64,000 bases of DNA, from NCBI GenBank assembly GCA_029851415.1, contig CM056742.1:153517121-153581120 (forward strand), in the 5' to 3' direction. Under the pieces are notes generated by a model that saw only the letters and a list, made by a program, of their open reading frames with translations, did not search any database and had not been told where the DNA came from. Origin of the DNA: Eretmocerus hayati. Its lineage: Eukaryota; Arthropoda; Insecta; Hymenoptera; Aphelinidae. Positions within the stretch are counted from its first letter, which is position 1. Each line of letters begins with the position of its first letter. Positions 32,859-43,859 of this stretch are shown one piece after another. The position numbers were made by a program, and so were the translations under genes.

Positions 32859-35800
32859 ATGAATAAGAAACTGAAAGTTTTACAATGGAATTGCCAATCT
32901 ATGTGTAGTAAACTAACTGAAATCAAAGAACTGGCTAACGAATATGATATTATAGTTCTACAAGAAACTTGGCTAACTGCTGAAGTTACCATGAATAAGG
33001 TAAACATAAAACAATTCAACCTCATCAGAAGGGATAGAAAACCTAGGAATGACACACCTAATGCTCATGGTGGTCTAGGTATTCTCATTAGCAAAAACCT
33101 CAACTACAGCATATGCAGAGATATTTATCACTCAGAGAACAAACTTGAAACCCTAGCAATCACTGTGCCAACAGGCAATGATGAAAAAATACTGATAGTT
33201 AATTATTATAGGGTTCCAGACCATACAACTTCCTCCGATGAATGGACTCTCTTCTTCAAGTCTACAGAAAAATACAAATATAGAATTATCCTAGGAGACG
33301 CTAATGCCCATAATCAGGCTTGGGGCTCAAGTAACAACTGCCCAAATGGACTGAACCTTCAAGAGTCAATTGTTGACTCAGATCTCATAACATTAAATAG
33401 TGGTTCACATACCCATAGATACAAATCTCATGATGAGATTAAAACTTCTGCTATTGACATCTCAATAGTCTCTCCCAACATGACTTTGAAAACCTCTTGG
33501 AAAGTCTTGGCTAACAATTATAGAAGTGACCACTATCCAGTTGAACTGTTGATAAACCAGAAAATCAAATCAGTCCCATTTTCATCCTCACACAAACTCA
33601 ACACAAATAAAGTTAAATGGGATGTTTTTGAAGGTAACCTGAATGTTGAATCTGAAAAATTCCTGCTCAATGATGAACCCAACACAGAATTTACAGACAA
33701 AGATATTGACATGAAGGTGTACACATTGAACAGGCTAATCATAGAAGCTCTAGAATTGAAAAAAACCAAAAATGATTCGGTGCCAACACAGCTATGTAAC
33801 GATATCAATGATAGTGTACTCAAAAAGTGTTTTAAAAGAACGAGACAAGATCCTCCTTGGAGGTGTGCAGAAACAATTGAAATACGTAAGAAGCTAAGGC
33901 AACTAGAAAAGCAGCTGTACGAGCACCCATGCCAAGGTAATTTGGATGAACTCGACAAGTTCCAGAAAGAAGCAGAAAAAAGAATCAAGGAAATTAAAAG
34001 AGAAAGTTTCAGAAAATACACTGAAACCAAGCTGTCAAGGGAGACTCCTGTGGCTGAGGTATGGAAAACAATACATAAATTCAACAATAAAAATCAATCA
34101 CTTCCTCAAGAAGATGAAGAAATGATAGCTAATATGGAGAATTTTATTCATGATTTTTGCCGCCAAAACTCTCAGTCTTTCCCCTTTGACGATCAAACAG
34201 ACCATGATGTCGTTGGTGGAGGGCTGGACTCTAACTTCACAATGAAAGAACTCAACAATGCTATCGATAGCTCCAAAAGTAATTCTAGTCCTGGATTAGA
34301 CCAAATTACTAATGAAATGCTCAAAAAAACCCCTGAAAACTTCAGGAAGTTACTACTTTTTACTATAAATGAAATGCTCACCAAGCGTGTCTTCCCTAAA
34401 ATATGGGAAAATTTTCTAATGATTCTCCTTCCCAAAGGGAATAATGCTAAATTTAGACCTCTAACGCTAGCCTCTAATATACTTAAACTAGTTGAAAGAA
34501 TGATAAAAACAAGACTGATCCATCACATTGAAAGTGAAAATATTTTGCCCGAGGAACAAAATGGTTTTCGCAGATTTAGGTCTTGCTCCACATGCATCAC
34601 TTCCTTGATTGCTGAAATCCACAATGCACTGCTAGATAAAGAATTTCTCTGTTGCCTATTTATTGACATTAGGAGTGCTTTTGACAATGTCAATCCTGCA
34701 CTTCTGGACAAAATCTTAATTGAACTGAAAATACCCAAAAAATTTAGAAGCTTCATTCATAGCTTAATGACTAACAGGAAACTTTACTTCAAAATTAATC
34801 ATAAACTGAATGGTCCCCACACGAGGAACATTGGTGTGCCCCAGGGCTGCGTACTTAGCCCCTTACTCTATTTGATATATGTCATGTATCTCAACAAGAT
34901 CATTTCCCAAGGTGCAGAACTCTTTCAGTTTGCAGATGACACAACTGTTGCTTGCAGAGATAAAAACCTATACAATGCCCTAAAAAGACTGGAAGAAAGA
35001 ATGAAAATAATAGTTCTATTTTTCAGATCACTTGGCCTAGAAATAGCGCCTGAAAAATCTAAGCTGATCATCTTCTGCAAAAACTTGATTGCTCCAAATC
35101 AACACTACATAATGTGTAATAACCAAAGAATATATAATGTCCAAACTGTTAAATACTTGGGAATATGGATTGACGATAGGCTAAACTGGAGCACTCAGGC
35201 TAGCTATATCATTGAAAAAGTTTCCAAAACTATAAGCATACTCAAAGTACTTAGTGGCACTTGGTGGGGTGGCCATCCCCAAGTGCTGTTAAACGTATAC
35301 AGGGCTCTCATAAGGAGTGTCATCGAATACAACATGTTCAATTTCTGGATAAAAGACTATAGATTGAGAGACAAAATTGACAAACTACGCAACAAAGCAG
35401 TGAGGATTGCTTTGGGGTATAGAATGTCTACTCCCATCAAGGTAATGCTAACAGAGGCAGCTGAACCTCCTCTAGACATCAGAGCTCAGTATCTGGGCAA
35501 TAAACATATTACTAAGATCCTCTCTATAGAAAACTCCACGGTCCTAGCAAAGCTGTTCTCCCTTAGGAGAGATGCAAATATCAAAGGTACAAGCAACAAA
35601 CTGATGAAGGAATTCCCCATACTAGAATGTTTCAATAGACTACTCAGATATAGACCTATCATTAATAGAACCGAGGTGCCACTACCATACCAATATCAAG
35701 TGCAAGACCTCACAACAGAACTGGAAGATATAATAGACATAGAATCTGGTAAAACAGTGAACAACGACAAGGACCCCAATCTCAAATTTAACGAAGTATT

Positions 35801-36701
35801 TGGTACTATTATGGCAAATGCAAATAACTTCTTTACGGATGGCTCTAAAATAGGTGACAGCTACTACACTGGTTTAGCTATATATTGTCCTGAAATGGAA
35901 ATAGATGTTATGTACAGAATCGACTCCAGAGCTTCAATCTTCACTGCGGAAGCTCTAGCCATACTGAAAGCAGCCAAGACTATTGAACAAAGTGAGTATT
36001 TGAACCACAATATATTCACTGACTCAATGAGTGTCTTAAAAGCAGTTCTAGAGTTCAATTTGAACAAATTAAAACACCCAAGTTACCTCACACTTGAGAT
36101 CATCACAGTTTTATCTAAAATCCTAGAAAAAGGTAAACATATTAAGTTAGTATGGATCCCATCTCATAAAAATATAAGGCAAAATGAAATTGTCGACAAA
36201 ATGGCTAGGGAAGCAATAGGGAAAGGGATAATATTAAATTGCCCTGTACCTTACAGTGATCTCTTTGAAACATGTAAGGCAATACAAGCAAATGCTTTCA
36301 GAAAGTATATCAAAGAAACTGATGTTACTAAGGGTTTGAAATACTTTGATAATTTCTATCAGGATCTCTCTCCTCCCTGGTTCAAAAATGTATTGGCCAC
36401 AAGAGCCCACATTACTATAATCAACAGGCTTCGTGCCAACCACTACAATTTAGGGGAGAGTTTGTCAAGGAAAAACATTATTGCATCACCAAGGTGTGAT
36501 TGCGGTGCTCTTGAACAGGACATAGTACACATTGTACTCAATTGCCCTATTTACTCTGAAAAAAGAGCTACTCTCCTCAAAAAATTTGAAAAAAATAAAT
36601 CACCCTGGCCGGTAAACATTACCCTCACCCTCAAAGCACCAAGGAGCAATGAGGCTAAATTCATCACAGAATTTTTAAAATCCTGCAAATTATGGATCTG
36701 A
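32859..36701 (+). CDS. LINE ORF2: endonuclease, reverse transcriptase, RNase H
   Basis: 1280 residues, ATG to stop, with no frameshift. The AP-like endonuclease (about 1-230) shows QWNCQS with Asn11, LQETW with Glu36, GDANAHNQAWG with Asp147, and SDHYPVE with Asp224-His225. The reverse transcriptase (about 410-760) shows FRPLTLASNILKLVERMI, QNGFRRFRSCS, LFIDIRSAFDNV with Asp603, GVPQGCVLSPLLYLIY, and the catalytic FADD with Asp693-Asp694. The RNase H domain (about 985-1120) shows FFTDGSK with Asp994, Glu1031, Asp1055 in FTDSMS, and WIPSHKN with His1103 followed by Asp1113, so the full catalytic set is present. A C-terminal C1213-x-C1215-x8-H1224-x4-C1229 motif closes the protein. It nicks target DNA and primes reverse transcription of the element RNA there. 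All active-site residues I checked are intact, so the protein could be functional. Confidence 0.95.
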   Translation: MNKKLKVLQWNCQSMCSKLTEIKELANEYDIIVLQETWLTAEVTMNKVNIKQFNLIRRDRKPRNDTPNAHGGLGILISKNLNYSICRDIYHSENKLETLAITVPTGNDEKILIVNYYRVPDHTTSSDEWTLFFKSTEKYKYRIILGDANAHNQAWGSSNNCPNGLNLQESIVDSDLITLNSGSHTHRYKSHDEIKTSAIDISIVSPNMTLKTSWKVLANNYRSDHYPVELLINQKIKSVPFSSSHKLNTNKVKWDVFEGNLNVESEKFLLNDEPNTEFTDKDIDMKVYTLNRLIIEALELKKTKNDSVPTQLCNDINDSVLKKCFKRTRQDPPWRCAETIEIRKKLRQLEKQLYEHPCQGNLDELDKFQKEAEKRIKEIKRESFRKYTETKLSRETPVAEVWKTIHKFNNKNQSLPQEDEEMIANMENFIHDFCRQNSQSFPFDDQTDHDVVGGGLDSNFTMKELNNAIDSSKSNSSPGLDQITNEMLKKTPENFRKLLLFTINEMLTKRVFPKIWENFLMILLPKGNNAKFRPLTLASNILKLVERMIKTRLIHHIESENILPEEQNGFRRFRSCSTCITSLIAEIHNALLDKEFLCCLFIDIRSAFDNVNPALLDKILIELKIPKKFRSFIHSLMTNRKLYFKINHKLNGPHTRNIGVPQGCVLSPLLYLIYVMYLNKIISQGAELFQFADDTTVACRDKNLYNALKRLEERMKIIVLFFRSLGLEIAPEKSKLIIFCKNLIAPNQHYIMCNNQRIYNVQTVKYLGIWIDDRLNWSTQASYIIEKVSKTISILKVLSGTWWGGHPQVLLNVYRALIRSVIEYNMFNFWIKDYRLRDKIDKLRNKAVRIALGYRMSTPIKVMLTEAAEPPLDIRAQYLGNKHITKILSIENSTVLAKLFSLRRDANIKGTSNKLMKEFPILECFNRLLRYRPIINRTEVPLPYQYQVQDLTTELEDIIDIESGKTVNNDKDPNLKFNEVFGTIMANANNFFTDGSKIGDSYYTGLAIYCPEMEIDVMYRIDSRASIFTAEALAILKAAKTIEQSEYLNHNIFTDSMSVLKAVLEFNLNKLKHPSYLTLEIITVLSKILEKGKHIKLVWIPSHKNIRQNEIVDKMAREAIGKGIILNCPVPYSDLFETCKAIQANAFRKYIKETDVTKGLKYFDNFYQDLSPPWFKNVLATRAHITIINRLRANHYNLGESLSRKNIIASPRCDCGALEQDIVHIVLNCPIYSEKRATLLKKFEKNKSPWPVNITLTLKAPRSNEAKFITEFLKSCKLWI

Positions 36702-36900
36702 CCCATTTTGAAATAAATATTGACAATAAACAATTCCAAACTGCCGCCTGCGTTGTCTACCGATTAGCAGACAACTACGATAGTATAAAACCTCAACCAC
36801 ACAAAGTGTGGAGTTAACAACCACGGTAGAAACAAGACTTAAAACCAGGTAATGGCGGAGGGGACGGCAGTCCATGGCCACGAACGAAAAGAAGAAGAAG

Positions 36901-36914
36901 ACCTCACGTCTTTC
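36901..36914 (+). repeat. Target-site duplication of the LINE, right copy
   Basis: Exact copy of 30481-30494, directly after the (GAA)n tail of the element. Confidence 0.85.
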
Positions 36915-38377
36915 AATCTTATCCTACTAAACTCACCTTTTTTAACGCGTTTTTGCATCAGAATGTTTCAGCAAAATTAGTTCACGAATCTAAATCACTG
37001 AAGCTTTATTGTTGATGCATTTTCACTCCAATTGTTATGCAGTGCATGCTGCATTTTTCCTTCCCTTATCTGTCGTCTGCCCGCAATCGTGCGTGCGCTT
37101 CCGCGATGCGCAGCTGCACTGTGTAAATTTGGAGGTTAGGGGTAAAATAATCAGGCAATAAAAAGTTCATCTCGGATTGCGTGGCTTATATATGATCAGT
37201 TGCAGTTGGTCGGGGCCCGGGGGGCGACCGCTGTGGGTGACTGTGATTCTGAACCAGTGAATGAAATCGTGATTGATATCCTAGAACGCTGCTGGAAATA
37301 AACTCACCGATTTTCGTTTCGATAAAAAATGTAAACAAAATACTAGCGAAATAGATATCGCCTTGGATTGCACTTTGCTCCAGGAGAGGCACGTGCATGT
37401 GGATGAGTAGTTCGACGAGGGTGTGCTGCTGCTGACGAAACTTTTGGACAGGAGCCGCGGCTGTCCCAGTTTTCGGGTGCGCGAGTTATATATCCGACTC
37501 TTACGACGGATGCGTCTTTGGAAAAAAACTCGCGCTCCGCTATTTTATTTATAGAATTACCACGAGAAGAGAGAATCTTGCACCGACTACCTACGAGGCT
37601 TGCATCCGCGGCGCGTATACGACATACTCGACTCTGCTTGCCTTGTATCAAACCCATTACTCACTCTAATATATCCGTACGAAAGATTATAATCCATTAT
37701 TACCTCAATGAACGGCTTTATCAAGAGCCGAAGTTGTAAAGGAGTGATCAAGGGGACAATTGATGGAATGCGGCGGTGAGCAACAAATTGTATCGTACGA
37801 CCGGGATTGTTTGTCAACATTCGTGCCTCGCCCTCGCCTCTCGTCCTGATGCCACCGAATGCCTTCTTACCTAATCCTTTACTATAGGCTTTGGATCTGG
37901 AGTTAGCTTTCTCTTCTGATGACCTATTTTGTGCGATTAATTTTTTTCATTATCCATGGAAAAATCAAGATTTACCTTTCTTTTCACGGAAATCTCAACC
38001 GAGTATGGTTGTTGGACTTATTCCAGAAGTTGGTAAAAAAAAGCAGAGAATTTGGCAGAGTTGAACAGTATCTTGCTTGTGAGAGAAATTTCTTGACCAT
38101 GGCATTTATAATATTCTTACTAGACTCTGCTCGCAGATGCAACACCTATAGTATTTATCAAAACATGGTTTCTAATCTCTCCTTTATAACTGTCTTCAGC
38201 AGTTTGTGATGTCAAAATTTATTAAACTATTTGAAGTCTCTCAAGATATTTTCACTCGAGTGCTGAAAACATTCCTGTTCAATTTATCCATGAGGAATCA
38301 ATGGAACATATAAATTACATACCCATATAATGTCCAATAGTGATATTTAATCAAACTTTCCGTTAAACTTGTTACAG
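36915..38377 (+). promoter_or_regulatory. Upstream region of the ZIP transporter gene
   Basis: No coding exon is recognised. An acceptor TTGTTACAG ends at 38377, ten bases before the transporter ATG, so an upstream non-coding exon is expected. A GC-richer zone at about 37080-37870 carries two TATATAT words (37187-37193 and about 37486-37492) and a palindromic core AGCCGCGGCT inside GGAC...GTCC near 37450. A possible donor GTGAGC lies near 37773. I cannot say which start is used. The short frames 37343-37657 and 37919-38209 do not look coding. Confidence 0.4.
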
Positions 38378-38387
38378 GTGATCAAAG

Positions 38388-41300
38388 ATGGCACAACATT
38401 TTGTCACTGTATGCGTCGTCTGTGTACTATGTGCAGCACACACACCATGCTACGCTCATGCAACATTGTCTCCAGTTTCTAATTTTGGTGACTTATATGT
38501 GAATGAAAGACTGGACAGTAGTGAAAATTTATTGTTATCCCAGATAAATCACACAAAATCAACCAAATGGAAAGATGATAACACGATAGGCTCGCGTGGG
38601 ATTGAGAGTTATGAACAATCATTTAGTGAAGTGCCTCAAAGTGTAGATCAAAGTGTAGGAAAGTCTATGTATGCCTCCTCAACAAGTGAAAGCTTGGCAC
38701 AGTCCTATGTCAGCAGACTTCGAAATTCCCTTGAAGAAAAATCTCCAAGAGATTCGGATCATAATGATGAAGGATGGCAGGAAAACTCCAAAGAAACTCA
38801 TGAGGATCACAATGTGCGAATTAAGAGAAGCCCCCAAGTCAGTCAGAAATTCTTTGTCAGAGAAATTTTCAAGCACTTTGGAGATGGTGACAAAATGACA
38901 ATGGAAGGATTTGAGAAAATGATGAAGAATATGGGCTTATTCCAGTCAGACTTTAGAGTTAGTGAGCAAGAAATACGTAGCATAGATAATAATCAATCTG
39001 GCAGCAGTTTAGGTAAATAAAAGACATTCCCTTTACTTTTCTAGAATCATAATAGTCACATTGATGGTGGGAAACATTATTATTTGATTCAGTAATATCT
39101 AGTAGGCTATTTTGAAACAGAAAAATTGATAATATTTAGATTTCTTTCTCTAATCAACTTCATATCTGAGAGTGATAGCATTTGATCCTGAAACTCCTGA
39201 TGATTTTAGATTTGCATGATTGGGTACCCCAATCATATAATTGTACCAATCACATTCCTAGTTGAATCGTTGACTACATTGCGACTAGCCCAACTCTAGA
39301 CTAGAATTCACTTTTGGTTTTTTGATTCAATCTAATTAGACTAAATGGTATCGTCGACTTTTGATGTCATTGTCAGTAGAACTATATGTACTTGAATAGA
39401 GGATAGTATGTGTACTTGTTAGAAAGCAATCTCAAATTTTTACTCTACTCTACACCAATTAGTTGCTTTCATACTTCTATTGAAAAACGGAAACAATTGT
39501 AAGTAGCCTACACCATGGTCAGAATTGGTTAGTCAATGCTTCAATAACTTCTGATGGTAAGGAATAATCATTCATTAAAATGAAATGAAGTTGGTAGTAA
39601 GAGTTTCACTTTTCTTGCATCCTCACCTCTAACTCAAATAAGTACTTGTTGTGTCATTATGTGATGCCTTTTTTTACATGCGCAATGTATTACCTTCTAA
39701 ATAACTCATTCATGACATATGCAAATCATAATTTTCTCCTCCCATCTTTCTTTTCAGCTAGTGTCAAAGAATCATCAAGTAACAAAGGTTCATCGAGTAC
39801 CACGGATGCAAGTCTAAAACAAAAAGTAAGTAGAAGTATTGGTTCATCCTTCCTCATTCTATCATCTTTGTAACTGATTATGTGAAGAGATATCACTGAT
39901 CAGAAATTATTCATCTTAGAGGATCAATCGCATTAATGAGAAATCTAAGAATGAAAAACAAGACTAAAAGACTGTTTCTGTTCATGAATGATAAATAATG
40001 ACCCAGACAGAGATGAGGCCTTGCACGTCAGTCAAATGAAATGAAATTTGAAATGCTCATTAATTGACTACGGTCGATCGGCTATAGGAACAAAATAATC
40101 TACGATTCGATAAAGATCGATTTACTCGAAAATCGAGGGAATTGTTCTCTTTTCACGAACTTCAACGGTCAGCTTCTCGAGTAAAATTAGGCAAATCTCA
40201 AACTCGAAGTTGCCTCACAACATTCGCGTCTGTATGCTTCTATCGTAAAGGCTTTAAATCGCTCCTGAGAGAAACGGTCTTACGTTGAAAGAATGAAGAT
40301 TGAATCTTCTACAAACATTAAAAAATTAGAACAACACCCCTCATACTTCTCGGTAAAGAGTCCATGTGGATAATATGATTGTTAGAACATACTCAGACCC
40401 TCACGTTATCCCTTTTCATTTTGAGGCTTAATTTCTTTCAATTTGATTAACGATATTACTACCCTGAATTGAGATCCCTCCATACCCGTTCCTAGTCAAG
40501 CTAATAAGTATCTGCGCGAGCCACCTTGAAAGCCCGCAATTACCGAAATATTCTCAAAATTGAATCGATCTTTCAGTGTATGAGCAGTAGAGAGTTATTA
40601 AGCTCGCTATCTGATGATACGACGTACACATCTTCGACGAATAAAAGCGATACAACACTACCTGACTGGTTGTTTGAACGTATATGTCCAGCACTTATTT
40701 ATCAGTTAGCCGTTGCACCCGTGTCTGACAGAGGTGAATGCTTTCATATCTCAAAGAACACACTAAAACCCTTTGAGATTGGTATTCATGAAACGGAAGA
40801 ACCAACACGCAACATGTTTCAAGGTAAGTCTCAATGAGTCAATTTTCGAGCTTAGTTAAGAAAGTTATAAGCTATTGATAATTCTTCTTTGATTGTTTTA
40901 CAGTATGGATGTACTCCACTGTGAGCATACTAATTATAAGCTTGTGTGGCCTTCTGGGAGTTGCTGTGATACCAGTCATGGGCAAAAGTTACTATCAACA
41001 ATTGATCCAATTTTTAGTTGCTTTAGCTGTTGGCACTCTTTGTGGAGATGCTCTAATTCACTTATTACCTCATGTGAGTATTTTATACTAATTTTTCCAT
41101 ATCTTATCAATCAGTCTTTGACTTGGAAATATTCACTACAAGGGCGGTTTTTCGTAACTCTATAGTGGCTGTGGACTGCACTCTCATTTTTCAATTAGCT
41201 GGACCGGTTAAAAATCAAAACTTCCGGCTTATTATTCTTGGCATTTATGCTCTTGCCATATTTCATTATTATAGTGTTACTGATGACGAAAAATCATTTT

Positions 41301-43859
41301 TCACCCAATATGAGCCGGTACAGGGCCAAATGTAAACGATCGTGATCTTTGCCAATGTTTTCCTCGCAATGAATTTATTGAACTATATGAGCTTGCCGGA
41401 TTTTTCTTTCTTTCATCTATGAGTTACCTCGTCTTAAAAGAAATAAATAGTAGCTTGATACAATGGAATGATACTCGGATATCAAATTTTGTTCGGGGCA
41501 GTTTGAGGCAAGTGTAGCCGTCAGCCGTGATCTGCACTGTTTGATAACATTTTCAGTTATATTATTTGCTGTTCAGAGAAAAATCACAACTTGATGTAGG
41601 TATACTTCGAAAACTTTTTGAGAGATATCGAAGCGTCATTGTAAGTTAGTTCATCCAGTAAAATAACAATAAGTGACGGATAACAAGGCCAGCGAGACCT
41701 GAAAAATTATTCAGATTACTATCTCGCCTTATCAATCAAGAATTATTCATCATCGAAATACCCTCATATTTTGATAGAAAAATGTCTAAATTGTAAGAAA
41801 TTGTATTTGAAGAGGAAATGTTCGATTATTCATAGGCCATGGCATCAGATTCAGAACATAGTCATTCACATGAGCATAGTTTCTCGCACTCATCAATGGA
41901 GCATGATGATCATGATACAAATGTATGGAAAGGATTCGTCGCTGTCTTGGGTCTCGTTTTGTTTTTCTTCACGGAAAAAGCATTGAACATGATTGCCGAG
42001 TGGAGGAAATGTAATCAAGATCGTAACAAAGTGAGTCATCCTTCGGTATTTTAGAATGTTTATCATTAATCTTACGTGTAATTTCATACCCTATATCATT
42101 TTCTAATAATCTAATTCTAGATTCCGGCGCGTGTCCGAGTAATGAGAGAATCTGATGCTGGAAGCAGTAATACAGTAGGAGAAAAACTGTGCAAACACAA
42201 GTATTCTACATATCCTTACTGTTATGGAGAAATTTCAACTGAAACTCAAGGTAACCCATTACCTTTCACACTACAGGCGTGTTTATGTATTGGTGATACT
42301 CGAACATTTTCCTTCGTCTCTCGACACTTACATTATTATGGATTGAATTCTAATGTTATTACAAAGACTTTTGATGAAAGAGTGTTCTATGAGGATTTTT
42401 CTTGCATCAATCGGTCCGATTAACGGTTTTGGTTGACATCATCTCATTCCATCAAAAATGAGAGTCAATCCGCACACTTTGACGCGATGAACTCCCGAGA
42501 CGCACTTGGGAATATTGTTAATGCTGCAAAAATATTTTCTGCTCTCACTCTGAAATTTTCCGTTTACGCTTTCTCGTGTCAGCCATTCTATTTTTTAAAA
42601 TTTGAACAAGCGCGTATGATGAAATATTTAAAAAAAATTCAACCTCTAATTTTGGAAATTTGAATCAAATCCGTCTCCGTACAATTGAGATAATTTCACA
42701 ATGTGTCTTGAGGAAATTGGATGGAAAACTCGTCTTGATTATCTTTCGTTTTCGCATTTGAAATCATGAAACTTGATTTCCTCTGTCTTTTTCAGAGAAT
42801 CTCCATATTCACCAACATAATCATAACGAAAAACCACAAATTATTGATGAAGAGAAACCACTTACTTGTAATACTACAAACTGTAATACAATTTCCAATA
42901 AAATTATCCCAGACGATTTGAAGAAGAAAGTAAATGATGATTGGAAATTGGATGATGCTGTGATAACCGATAAAAAACTCATGGATGGCTCCGACGTACC
43001 ATTAAATGACACTGAGACTTATACTGTGATTATTAGAGAGCATGAAGTTAACCATCATGGGCATGGTCATACGCACAGTAAGTGAATTGCATACGCAGCA
43101 ATTTTCTCAATGTTGATTCATTTCTTCAATGAACTCAATTCACATTTGTATATTCAGGTCATGTACATTCTACACCCGATTCTATGTCAAGTATTGCCTG
43201 GATGGTCATCATGGGGGATGGATTACATAACTTTACTGATGGTATGGCTATCGGCGCAGCTTTTTCGGCAAATATTGCTGGAGGATTTTCCACAACAATC
43301 GCTGTCTTCTGTCACGAACTGCCGCACGAATTAGGTAATTGATACTTTCATTACTAATCTATATATTTTTTACCAAATTTAAGAGCTTATTCTGACCAAA
43401 TTATGTATTCTTTAGGTGACTTTGCTGTCCTTCTAAAGGCAGGCATGAGTGCCAAACAAGCTGTATTTTATAATTTATTATCATCCATCTTATGCCTGTT
43501 TGGTATGGTGTTTGGAGTATTACTAGGTACTACACCAGCTGCAAGCAGCTGGATGTTTGCTGCTGCTGCTGGCATGTTCATATATATTGCTCTTGTTGAC
43601 ATGGTTGGTATTATTCACTCAAATTTCTCTAATTGATACATCTCGATCGTATAAGTCATCCACACCAACAAGACAGTCCTAGCTAAAACTTTGATATTGT
43701 TAATCTTTCAAGGTTCCCGAAATGTCGTCGAATCACTCTATAGCCCATGGAGCACACTGGCAGTGTCTTCTTCAAGCATCCGGATTGATCTGTGGTTTTG
43801 GCATTATGCTAATTATTGCATTGTATGAGCACGATCTACAGCACATTTTCAATGACTAG
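38388..43859 (+). CDS. foi: ZIP zinc transporter, LIV-1 subfamily (foi / SLC39A6-SLC39A10-like)
   Basis: Predicted plasma-membrane zinc importer of 742 residues. Coding exons: 38388-39012, 39758-39825, 40577-40823, 40904-41073, 41836-42030, 42121-42250, 42796-43077, 43158-43334, 43416-43603, 43713-43859, all in phase. Residues 1 to about 23 form a signal peptide ([13 protein letters not shown] core). A long acidic, Ser-rich ectodomain follows, with the LIV-1 signature CPALIYQ at 268-274. The first two membrane helices lie at about 319-340 and 347-368, ending HLLPH. A His-rich loop ([15 protein letters not shown]) and a second His-rich stretch (HHGHGHTH) precede the metal-binding helices, which carry HNFTDG (His596, Asp600) and the LIV-1 motif [11 protein letters not shown] (His625, Glu626, His629). 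Drosophila Fear-of-intimacy is the closest role model (E-cadherin, gonad and trachea formation, zinc uptake). Assignment to foi rather than another LIV-1 member rests on CPALIYQ and size. The 762-base intron 4 holds repeat-like sequence. Confidence 0.93.

Larger units (their letters stand above)
30495..36900 (+). mobile_element. Full-length non-LTR retrotransposon (LINE) with RNase H, I-group-like
   Basis: A 6.4-kb element bounded by an exact 14-bp target-site duplication (30481-30494 and 36901-36914). Parts in order: about 287 bases of 5' UTR with a GCACGACC/GGTCGTGC hairpin near 30743-30764, ORF1, a 133-base very A-rich linker (32726-32858), ORF2, about 200 bases of 3' UTR and a short (GAA)n tail at 36889-36900 instead of poly(A). 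Both ORFs are open from end to end. ORF2 has endonuclease, reverse transcriptase, RNase H and a C-terminal CCHC. RNase H together with three gag knuckles points to the I group of LINEs (I, Nimb, Outcast and relatives) rather than Jockey or CR1; the exact clade is an inference. Intact frames and a perfect duplication imply recent insertion. Confidence 0.93.

Noticed and set aside
32732..33055. 107-codon minus-strand frame at the LINE ORF1-ORF2 junction
   Set aside because: Its Phe-rich part is only the complement of the A-rich linker, and the rest shadows ORF2.
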